Shown here piece by piece: positions 5,655 to 11,646 of a stretch of 11,646 nt of DNA. The translations under genes and the position numbers were made by a program. The DNA is from Eubacterium sp. (GTDB lineage: Bacteria; Bacillota; Clostridia; Lachnospirales; Lachnospiraceae). The stretch spans positions 1 through 11,646 of the forward strand of contig JABUSX010000362.1 of the NCBI GenBank assembly GCA_021442545.1. The letters run 5' to 3'. The notes beneath the pieces were generated by a model. It was not told where the DNA came from. It did not search any database and worked only from the letters and a program-made list of their open reading frames with translations. The number at the start of each line of letters is the position of its first letter. The stretch's first letter is position 1.

Positions 5655-6515
5655 ATGGAAATATTAAATGAAAAAGCTGCACGCAATCAGAAGATTGCCT
5701 CTGTGATAAAGATTATTGTCCTTATTGTTCTGTTCATCTGCTTTATCTTTCCGTTTTTCCTGGTTATCATTAACGTCTTCAAGACAAAAGCAGATATTAC
5801 CATTGATCCGTTAGCTCTGGTCGGCAGTCATGGGTTTACGCTGGCAAACTTCCCGAACGCCATGGAGAAGATGAATTTCTGGCGTTCGTTCGGAAACTCT
5901 GCTCTGATCACGATCGTTGCGACGGTCTTTACACTGCTTCTCTCTGCGATGGCAGCCTATGTCCTGGTTCGTAACAAATGGAAAGCCTGCGGTCTGTTAT
6001 TCGGACTGATGATCGCTTCCATGGTTATTCCGTTCCAGGTTCTGATGATCCCGCTGGTATCTTTGTACGGCGGTATCCTCAATCTGCTGAACCACAGGGC
6101 GACGCTGATTTTCATGCATGTCGGTTTCTCCATGTCAATGGCGACCTTCATGTTCCACGGTGCTATTAACACAAACGTTCCGATTGCTTTGGAGGAAGCG
6201 GCAAAGATCGATGGCTGCAGCCGTTGGCAGACCTTCTGGAAGATCGTTTTCCCGCTTCTGAAACCCACGATCGCGACGGTGGCGATCATCGACGCGATGG
6301 CGTTCTGGAACGACTACCTGCTTCCGTCTCTTGTGCTTGCAAAGAAGGAACTCTATACGATTCCGATTGCAACGCAGGTTTTCTACGGAACATTCTCGAC
6401 AGACCTCGGACTGATCCTGGCGGCTCTCCTTCTGGCTATGCTGCCGATCCTGATCCTGTACATCTTCTTACAGCGCTACATTGTGGAAGGCGTTACATCG
6501 GGTGCTGTCAAATGA
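5655..6515 (+). CDS. CUT1 sugar ABC transporter permease, MalG-type
   Basis: Inner-membrane permease of 286 residues, partner of the preceding MalF-type protein. It has six likely spans, starting VIKIIVLIVLFICFIFPFFL. The EAA loop is at residues 181-187 (EAAKIDG), followed by CSRWQTFWKIVFPLLKP. The C-terminus (QRYIVEGVTSGAVK) is the conserved MalG-family ending. A GGAGG ribosome site lies inside the end of the upstream gene and the gap is 1 nt, so the two permeases are translationally linked in near-equal amounts. No ATPase follows; a terminator comes 22 bp after the stop, so the complex must borrow a CUT1 ATPase, most simply the one at 10606-11646. Confidence 0.95.
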   Translation: MEILNEKAARNQKIASVIKIIVLIVLFICFIFPFFLVIINVFKTKADITIDPLALVGSHGFTLANFPNAMEKMNFWRSFGNSALITIVATVFTLLLSAMAAYVLVRNKWKACGLLFGLMIASMVIPFQVLMIPLVSLYGGILNLLNHRATLIFMHVGFSMSMATFMFHGAINTNVPIALEEAAKIDGCSRWQTFWKIVFPLLKPTIATVAIIDAMAFWNDYLLPSLVLAKKELYTIPIATQVFYGTFSTDLGLILAALLLAMLPILILYIFLQRYIVEGVTSGAVK

Positions 6516-6537
6516 GTTGTTTTTGATCGTGAGATCA

Positions 6538-6575
6538 GGGGGTTGTGCGGAGCATTCCAGACAGCCCCCTTTTTT
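6538..6575 (+). terminator. Rho-independent terminator of sugar ABC operon
   Basis: GGGGGTTGT (6538-6546) pairs with ACAGCCCCC (6561-6569) with one G-T wobble, around a 14-nt loop that has a further GGA/TCC pairing. A run of six T follows at 6570-6575. A small hairpin TGATC/GATCA lies just upstream (6524-6537). This ends the binding protein-permease-permease transcript. Confidence 0.9.
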
Positions 6576-6589
6576 ACTTCACAGGAGAC

Positions 6590-6641
6590 TTTGCCAAAAT
6601 CCTCCGTCAAGACCCTCCGCCAAAATCCTTCGTCAAAACCT
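6590..6641. repeat. Four degenerate 13-bp tandem repeats
   Basis: Units TTTGCCAAAATCC, TCCGTCAAGACCC, TCCGCCAAAATCC and TTCGTCAAAACCT follow each other without gaps (6590, 6603, 6616, 6629). Units 1 and 3 share ten of 13 bases. They lie between the terminator and the CdaR-type gene in DNA that appears non-coding. They could be operator half-sites for that regulator or simple slippage; no promoter was found in the same stretch with confidence. Confidence 0.6.
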
Positions 6642-6749
6642 TTCGGAAGTGCACACTCGCAGAAAAAGAAATATACTGCTGCCGCATCCACATCTGGTCC
6701 GGCGTCTTGCAGGCAGAATTTTTTCTTACAGCATATAAGGATGGAATAC

Positions 6750-7724
6750 ATGAAAGACAGGACAGATTCAGAAGAGTTCGTTTCGGCTGAAAAGAAAACG
6801 AGCGTGACGCAGAAAAACCGGAAGGCAGGCTGGGAAGCGGCGCTTAAGGAATTGAAGCGTATTACCGGTATTACTTTTTTTACGGATGTGCAGCCGGAAG
6901 AGGCAACACAGGAGATGGTCGATCATCTGCGGTCTCTGATTAATGCCTATAAGGAAAAGAACAGCCGGGATGACGTGATGAAGCGCTGGATTCTCGGCCG
7001 TATTTCCGAAGAGGAGTTTATCGATCTTGCTCCGAAGTGTCATATCCCGCTGAAGGAAAAGCGGATACTGTATCTTGTTTCCGTAAGAGAAGATCTTCTG
7101 GACGGCATTCTGGATATTCTTCAGAAAATGTTTCCGCATTATCCGGACTTCCGGATGATCCGGATCCGGTCTTCCCAGATCGTTCTGATCCAGACGGTCT
7201 CCCGTACGGATATGATGCCCCAAAAGGAAGCGTGTATGCTTTACGATCTTCTTACCAGTGAGACCATGACCCCGGTAAAACTTGCATACAGCAGGATCTC
7301 CGAAAATGCGGGAGATCTTCCGCAGCTGTATCGGAAAGCCTGCTTCTGCATGGAAGTCGGCGAAACCTTTTTCCGGAATAAGGATGTTTACGGATACGAT
7401 GACCTGGGATTGGGGCGCCTGCTCTATGCCGTACCGGAGGAACACTGCGAAGACTATCTGGCAGAAGTGCTGAAGGATGAAGCCTTTCTGCAGAAGACGT
7501 CATCCGTTTTTCAGGAAGATATGCTGCACACGGTCAACTGCTTCCTCGATAACAACCTGAACATTGCCGAAACGGCCCGTCAGCTGTACGTGCACCGAAA
7601 TACGCTTCTTTACCGGATCGATCAGATCCAGCGTGAAACAGGACTGGACATCCGGCAGTTTCATGATGCAATGAAATACAAGCTGATTTCCATGATCTTA
7701 TTGAAAAAGGCAGGAAACATCTGA
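6750..7724 (+). CDS. CdaR/PucR-family transcriptional regulator
   Basis: Cytoplasmic regulator of 324 residues related to the sugar-diacid regulator CdaR and to PucR. The C-terminal PucR-type helix-turn-helix (residues about 271-320) reads NIAETARQLYVHRNTLLYRI then RETGLDIRQFHDAMKYKL, the hallmark HRNTLxYRI motif. A central region of ~150 residues (ILYLVSVREDLL; VKLAYSRISENAGDLPQLY; DLGLGRLLYAVP) resembles the CdaR GGDEF-like module. The N-terminus has no sugar-diacid domain I can recognise. The start is set by AAGGATGG seven bases before the ATG at 6750; an in-frame ATG at 6741 overlaps that site and has none of its own. The longer open frame to 6543 runs through the terminator and is not coding. 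The stop is followed by 164 bp before the next gene. Control of the adjacent transporter or of the BMP-fusion pair is plausible, unproven. Confidence 0.9.
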   Translation: MKDRTDSEEFVSAEKKTSVTQKNRKAGWEAALKELKRITGITFFTDVQPEEATQEMVDHLRSLINAYKEKNSRDDVMKRWILGRISEEEFIDLAPKCHIPLKEKRILYLVSVREDLLDGILDILQKMFPHYPDFRMIRIRSSQIVLIQTVSRTDMMPQKEACMLYDLLTSETMTPVKLAYSRISENAGDLPQLYRKACFCMEVGETFFRNKDVYGYDDLGLGRLLYAVPEEHCEDYLAEVLKDEAFLQKTSSVFQEDMLHTVNCFLDNNLNIAETARQLYVHRNTLLYRIDQIQRETGLDIRQFHDAMKYKLISMILLKKAGNI

Positions 7725-7739
7725 GATAAATGAAAGTTC

Positions 7740-7825
7740 CGCAGGCAGATTACGGAAGTTCTGATGAAATCAAAAAACGGAAGTAAATGAAAAGCCGGCA
7801 CCGGTTTATGTGACTTTTGCCTGCG
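7740..7825 (+). other. Nested inverted repeats between CdaR-type gene and BMP-fusion gene
   Basis: CGCAGGCA (7740-7747) and TGCCTGCG (7818-7825) are perfect inverted arms 70 bp apart. Between them AAGCCGG (7792-7798) faces CCGGTTT (7801-7807), a compact hairpin with one wobble. The transcript could fold into a long closed structure, but no good T-run follows, so termination is uncertain. I found no convincing promoter for the next gene here. Confidence 0.3.
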
Positions 7826-7888
7826 AAAAATATACAGTAATGAATGAAAATTATCTGAACGGAAAACAGATCTTACAGGATGGATCAT

Positions 7889-9778
7889 ATGACAGCTGAT
7901 GATTATAAAAAAGCCTTAAAAGCAGGAAAAAAATCCTATCAGACCCGCCGCATCAACGGACAGCCGCCGACACTGCCGGTTCTTGATGAGATCGTTTCTT
8001 CCATAAATATCGTAGCACAGGTCAATCTGGGACTGATCAATATTCCGCTGGAGCAGATCAACGGGACGAAGACATTCGGACGCAGTCAGGCCTTTGCGCC
8101 GAATTATATGCCGCTTCTCGAACCGGAATCAGAGTTTGCGGATAAGTGGATCGCACTCGGAACCAGCCAGCAGCGCGAAGGAATCCGTGAACCCATCAAA
8201 GCTTATGAATTCATGAATGAATTTTATGTGGAGGAGGGAAATAAACGCGTCAGCGTTATGAAATATCTGGAGGCGGACAGCATTCCCGGTGAGGTGATCC
8301 GGCTTCTGCCCCGGCGGACAAAAGACAGAGAGGTTGTAGCCTATTATGAGTTTCTGGATTTTAATGAGCTTTCCGGACTCTGCAGGATCGAATTTCAGAA
8401 TCCGGGAGACTATCAGAAACTGATACGTCTTCTGGGATTTTCCGAGACAGAAGAGTGGACAGAACAGGAAAAAAGGGATCTGGATTCGGCTTTTTACCGC
8501 TTTTCGAAAAGTTTTTCGGAATATTATAAGGTGAAGGATCGCAGAAAACGCAGCAAGGCTTTTCTTTCGTTTCTCACCATCTGTGATTTTCAGGTCATAA
8601 AAGAATGGTCGGATACGGAACTGAAGCAGAAGATCCTGGCCTGCGACAAGGAATTTATGTCATTCCGTGAGGAGGATTCGGTCATATTAAATATGGATCC
8701 GGTTCCGGCGAAAAAATCTCTGTTTCCCCTTCTGTTCCCTCTTCCGAAAAAAAGGCAGCGTGTGGCTTTTGTTTACGATGAAATGCCGGATCAGTCCTCC
8801 TGGATCTATGCGCATGAACTGGGCAGGCTGTATCTGGAACATACCTTCCCGAAGGAGATCGAAACGTCCGTTTATGTCTGCAGTGACATGACGCAGGTGG
8901 AAAGTGTTCTGACCGGCATCAGGGAATCCGGCTGCAATATCATTTTTACGACATCACCGGCTTTTGTTGCGGGAAGCGTAAAGGCTGCGGTGGAAAATCC
9001 GGATCTCTGTATATTTAACTGTTCGCTGACAACGCCGCATCGTTCGATACGAACCTATTATGCAAGGATGTATGAAGCGAAATTTCTGATGGGAGCCATT
9101 GCGGGTGCCATGGCGAAAGAAGGAAGAATCTATTATCTGGCTGACATGCCGATCAACGGAACCATTGCCTCCATCAACGCCTTTGCGTTTGGTGCGAAGA
9201 TGATCAATCCAAGGGCCAGGATCTGGCTGGACTGGCTTTCCGCAAAAAAGAAACAGATCGATGAAACGGAACGCTTTGAGGTATATTCCGGAAAGGACCT
9301 GAGCGTGGGAGAAGATGACCGCTGGCAGACGGGCCTCTACCGCATAAAGGATGACCGGATCGAACGGCTTGGCGTTCCGGTATATCATTGGGGTGTGTTT
9401 TATGAAAAGCTGATCCGGAGCGTGCTGGACGGAACCTGGAGCCGCGATGAAAAGAAGGAACTGAAAACGATCCATTACTGGTGGGGGATGTCAGCAGGTG
9501 TGCTGGAGGTTTTTTTCTCCAAAAATCTTCCTATCGGTACACGTCGTCTGATCACACTTCTTCGAAAAGAGATCAGCAGCGGAGGCTTCAATCCGTTCAG
9601 CGGCATACTGTATTCACAGGAGGGCGTCGTGCAGGATAAGATGGAAGAGATCCTGCAGCCGGAGGAAATTGCCAGCATGAACTGGCTGGCGGAAAACGTG
9701 ACCGGTTCCATTCCGAAAGCAGAAGAGGTAAAAAAGAAGGCCCTTCCTGTTGTGGAAGAACAGGGGGTTATAAGCTGA
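7889..9778 (+). CDS. Cytoplasmic ParB-like / BMP (Med, PnrA-type) ligand-binding fusion protein
   Basis: A 629-residue protein, far longer than the usual ~350 residues of BMP-family nucleoside-binding lipoproteins and without signal peptide or membrane span, so likely cytoplasmic. Region 1 (about 40-145) reads VNLGLINIPLEQING, then REPIKAYEFMNEFYVEEGNKRVSV across the middle, and resembles the ParB/sulfiredoxin fold in which a Gly-[HN]-x-R motif follows a short beta-hairpin. Region 2 (about 150-285) is charged and helical (RDLDSAFYRFSKSFSEYY; DRRKRSKAFLSF). Region 3 (about 290-550) is BMP-like: RVAFVYDEMPDQSSWIYAHE, GCNIIFTTSPAFV, AKFLMGAIAGAMAKEGRIYY. BMP proteins bind purine nucleosides and related ligands; that specificity here is inference. 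The ATG at 7889 has AGGATGG at proper spacing; the in-frame ATG at 7880 lies within that site. Only 2 bp separate it from the phosphoesterase gene, so the two probably act together. Confidence 0.85.
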   Translation: MTADDYKKALKAGKKSYQTRRINGQPPTLPVLDEIVSSINIVAQVNLGLINIPLEQINGTKTFGRSQAFAPNYMPLLEPESEFADKWIALGTSQQREGIREPIKAYEFMNEFYVEEGNKRVSVMKYLEADSIPGEVIRLLPRRTKDREVVAYYEFLDFNELSGLCRIEFQNPGDYQKLIRLLGFSETEEWTEQEKRDLDSAFYRFSKSFSEYYKVKDRRKRSKAFLSFLTICDFQVIKEWSDTELKQKILACDKEFMSFREEDSVILNMDPVPAKKSLFPLLFPLPKKRQRVAFVYDEMPDQSSWIYAHELGRLYLEHTFPKEIETSVYVCSDMTQVESVLTGIRESGCNIIFTTSPAFVAGSVKAAVENPDLCIFNCSLTTPHRSIRTYYARMYEAKFLMGAIAGAMAKEGRIYYLADMPINGTIASINAFAFGAKMINPRARIWLDWLSAKKKQIDETERFEVYSGKDLSVGEDDRWQTGLYRIKDDRIERLGVPVYHWGVFYEKLIRSVLDGTWSRDEKKELKTIHYWWGMSAGVLEVFFSKNLPIGTRRLITLLRKEISSGGFNPFSGILYSQEGVVQDKMEEILQPEEIASMNWLAENVTGSIPKAEEVKKKALPVVEEQGVIS

Positions 9779-9780
9779 AG

Positions 9781-10407
9781 ATGAAGATCCTTGTCGTATC
9801 GGATAAAGAATCCAGAGCTCTCTGGGATTATTATACGCCGGACAAGCTGAAGGATGTGGAACTGATTCTTTCCTGCGGGGATCTGGATCCGCGCTATCTG
9901 TCATTCCTGGTTACGATGGCCAATGTGCCTGTCTTTTATGTACACGGAAACCACGATGGCCTGTATCGTGAGGTTGCACCGGAAGGCTGTGTCTGCATTG
10001 AAGACCGCATCGTGCAGTATAAGGGACTGCGCATAGCGGGTCTGGGCGGATGTATGCAGTATAACGGAGGAGAGCATCAGTACACGGAAGAGGAGATGCA
10101 CAGAAGATGCGTGAAGCTGGGTCGGAAGATACAGCATCAATATATTCTGGACCGTCTGAACAGGCGGGAGGCGAAACGAAGCATTGATATCTTCGTGACG
10201 CACGCTTCACTAAGAGGTATACAGGATGCAGAAGATCTGACGCATCATGGCTTTGAAAGTTTCCGTATGTTTCTGGACAGATGGCATCCCGCCTATATGC
10301 TCCACGGACATGTACACGCAAACTACAGCTGCGGCGCGGAGAAGATCAGCCGGTACGGGGAGACGCAGATCATCAATACATACGAAACATTTCTGCTGGA
10401 AGTGTGA
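9781..10407 (+). CDS. Calcineurin-like metallophosphoesterase with altered first motif
   Basis: A 208-residue soluble phosphoesterase. Most metal-site motifs are present: GD at 33-34 (LSCGDLD), GNHD at 56-59, a lone His141 (FVTHAS) and GHVH at 176-179. The first motif, normally D-x-H, reads SDKES (Asp8, Glu10), so the usual His ligand is replaced by Glu. That may shift metal choice or activity, or be normal for this subfamily. The size suits small YfcE/MJ0936-like enzymes that act on phosphodiesters or nucleotides; the substrate is unknown. The ATG starts 2 bp after the stop of the BMP-fusion gene, with an AGGGGG site inside that gene's end, so expression is coupled. Context suggests it acts on, or is controlled by, a ligand bound by its partner. 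Confidence 0.9.
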   Translation: MKILVVSDKESRALWDYYTPDKLKDVELILSCGDLDPRYLSFLVTMANVPVFYVHGNHDGLYREVAPEGCVCIEDRIVQYKGLRIAGLGGCMQYNGGEHQYTEEEMHRRCVKLGRKIQHQYILDRLNRREAKRSIDIFVTHASLRGIQDAEDLTHHGFESFRMFLDRWHPAYMLHGHVHANYSCGAEKISRYGETQIINTYETFLLEV

Positions 10408-10537
10408 AATAAAAGCCGTATACGAGAGCCCGAAGTCAGAAGAGTCTGCCTTGACCGACCGGAAAAAGCCGGATCCCGGAAATCAGAATATCCGGTGAAG
10501 CTGTATCCGGTAATAAAAGTGTACGGGAACAAAATGG

Positions 10538-10566
10538 CTGCCGCCGGATTTCGAATCCGGCGGCAG
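10538..10566. terminator. Perfect 13-bp stem-loop between convergent genes
   Basis: CTGCCGCCGGATT (10538-10550) and AATCCGGCGGCAG (10554-10566) are exact inverted arms around TCG (in practice a 12-bp stem with loop TTCGA). It lies in the 198-bp gap where the phosphoesterase and ATPase genes converge. The tails are TTTGTGTGG on the plus strand and CCATTTTGTT on the minus strand, both weak U-tracts, but the stem is very stable. It is most likely a bidirectional terminator. The upstream part of the gap has several CCGG/ATCCGG motifs and no gene. Confidence 0.7.
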
Positions 10567-10605
10567 TTTGTGTGGAGTAATTTATTATGAAAACGGAGCA
10601 ATCTA

Positions 10606-11646
10606 TCAGTTTGTGATGACCATCTCGGTTTCCTTATCAAAGACATGAACCTTATCCATGTTCAGTGAGAAGTGAGCGGAGCTTCCGATTCTCAGCTTCG
10701 TATCGGAAGTGGTTCTTGCGGTCATCTGCATTCCGTTCAGATCGAAGTAAATGAATACTTCCGCACCGAGCAGCTCGTAGAATTTTACTTCTGCGGGAAT
10801 CGTAGAGGCGCTGTTCGGATCCTTGGCTTCGTTAACGTTCTCGGGACGAATGCCGAGGACGACGGTCTTGCCGGCATAGCCGCCTTCGATGAGCTTTTCG
10901 GCCTTTTCGGGCGGAAGTTCGAAGCTGCTCTCTCCGATCTGGAGGGTGACCTGCTTGCCGTTGACGTGGCAGACGGCATCAAAGAAGTTCATCTGCGGAG
11001 AGCCGATGAATCCTGCCACGAAGAGGTTGCAGGGTTTGTTGTAAAGGTTGGTCGGGGAATCGACCTGCTGGACGATACCGTCTTTCATAACGACGATACG
11101 GGTACCAAGCGTCATGGCTTCTGTCTGGTCATGTGTAACGTAGATGATTGTGGCGCCAAGTCTCTGATGGATTTTGGAGATCTCCAGACGCATCTGAACT
11201 CTCAGCTTCGCATCCAGGTTGGAGAGAGGTTCGTCCATGAGGAAGACCTTCGGCTGACGGACAATGGCACGCCCCATGGCTACACGCTGTCTCTGACCGC
11301 CGGAAAGAGCGTTGGGCTTGCGGTCCAGGAGTTTTTCAAGGTCGAGGATACGTGCAGCTTCACGAACCTTTTTGTCGATCTCATCACGCGGAACCTTGCG
11401 GAGCTTCAGAGAGAAGGCCATGTTGTCATAAACGGTCATATGCGGATACAGAGCGTAGTTCTGGAAAACCATGGCGATGTCACGGTCTCTGGGCTCAATG
11501 TTGTTCATCAGCACGCCATCGATCTTGAACTCACCTTCAGAAATGGATTCCAGACCTGCGATCATACGAAGGGTCGTGGATTTTCCGCAGCCGGACGGTC
11601 CGACAAAGATGATGAATTCCTTGTCTTCGATTTCAAGGTTGAAATC
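10606..11646 (-). CDS. msmX: CUT1 sugar ABC transporter ATPase, MsmX/UgpC type (5' partial)
   Basis: Cytoplasmic ATPase that powers CUT1 importers by docking on permease EAA loops. The window holds 346 residues; compared with the usual ~365-370, about 20 N-terminal residues lie beyond the edge. The frame stays open from the Met at 11563-11565 to the edge and carries the Walker A motif GPSGCGKST (visible residues 16-24). The Q-loop is VFQNYALYP (Gln62), the signature LSGGQ is at 114-118, Walker B is FLMDEP (Asp138, Glu139), the D-loop is SNLDAKLR and the switch is THDQTEAM (His172). A TOBE-type regulatory C-domain follows (VLGIRPENV). Pipelines often name such genes ugpC; in Firmicutes the lone CUT1 ATPase MsmX serves several transporters. 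It could energise the permeases at 4772-6515, which lack an ATPase. Confidence 0.95.
   Translation of the reverse strand, partial: DFNLEIEDKEFIIFVGPSGCGKSTTLRMIAGLESISEGEFKIDGVLMNNIEPRDRDIAMVFQNYALYPHMTVYDNMAFSLKLRKVPRDEIDKKVREAARILDLEKLLDRKPNALSGGQRQRVAMGRAIVRQPKVFLMDEPLSNLDAKLRVQMRLEISKIHQRLGATIIYVTHDQTEAMTLGTRIVVMKDGIVQQVDSPTNLYNKPCNLFVAGFIGSPQMNFFDAVCHVNGKQVTLQIGESSFELPPEKAEKLIEGGYAGKTVVLGIRPENVNEAKDPNSASTIPAEVKFYELLGAEVFIYFDLNGMQMTARTTSDTKLRIGSSAHFSLNMDKVHVFDKETEMVITN

Noticed and set aside
6672..6677. TATACT as a -10 box for the CdaR-type gene
   Set aside because: No acceptable -35 hexamer at 16-18 bp upstream (GTGCAC only), so not called as a promoter.
6543..6749. N-terminal extension of the CdaR-type gene in the longest open frame
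   Set aside because: It begins inside the terminator, uses a TTG with no ribosome site, has low-complexity Lys/Ser/Pro content, and a good ribosome site lies before the ATG at 6750.
6768..7445. 225-residue minus-strand open frame opposite the CdaR-type gene
   Set aside because: It is antisense to a protein with a diagnostic PucR-type HTH; no ribosome site or recognisable motif.
8954..9475. 173-residue minus-strand open frame opposite the BMP-fusion gene
   Set aside because: It lies entirely within a long plus-strand gene with recognisable domains, and its residue make-up is not protein-like.

Overview
The window looks like chromosomal DNA of a low-to-mid-GC Firmicute, most likely a Clostridia gut-type member such as Lachnospiraceae. 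The grounds are purine-rich Shine-Dalgarno sites, a Gram-positive lipoprotein signal on the solute-binding protein, a DUF624/YesL membrane protein, a CUT1 sugar transporter without its own ATPase, and a separate MsmX/UgpC-type ATPase. The taxonomic call is inference from gene content. No rRNA, tRNA, CRISPR array, insertion sequence or phage gene was seen.

Layout. A LacI-family repressor (1-1062, +) has a problematic 5' end. It faces a convergent two-gene operon on the minus strand: a DUF624/YesL-like membrane protein (1989-2705) followed by an unrecognised single-pass membrane protein with a binding-protein-like extracellular tail (1226-1984). A 580-bp divergent regulatory region (2706-3286) separates these from a CUT1 sugar ABC operon on the plus strand: lipoprotein binding protein (3287-4681), intercistronic stem-loop, MalF-type permease (4772-5653), MalG-type permease (5655-6515) and a rho-independent terminator (6538-6575). 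The divergent region holds a near-consensus sigma-A promoter with a LacI-type operator at its start site. It also holds a weaker divergent promoter, three 25-bp direct repeats in the yesL leader, a 22-bp inverted repeat and two TTTCGAAA palindromes.

Beyond the terminator come a CdaR/PucR-type regulator (6750-7724, +) and a tightly spaced pair: a signal-less protein joining a ParB-like N-terminal region to a BMP/Med-type nucleoside-binding domain (7889-9778), and a small calcineurin-like phosphoesterase with an altered first metal motif (9781-10407). A perfect 13-bp stem-loop separates this pair from a convergent MsmX/UgpC-type ATPase (10606-11646, -), which is cut by the window edge.

How the parts may work together. 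LacI and CdaR regulators, a YesL-type accessory membrane protein, a complete CUT1 importer minus ATPase and a nearby CUT1 ATPase form a plausible carbohydrate-uptake locus. The sugar cannot be named because no catabolic enzyme is present. The BMP-fusion/phosphoesterase pair does not fit sugar uptake and is the best candidate for an undescribed function: a cytoplasmic ligand-sensing protein coupled to a phosphoesterase.
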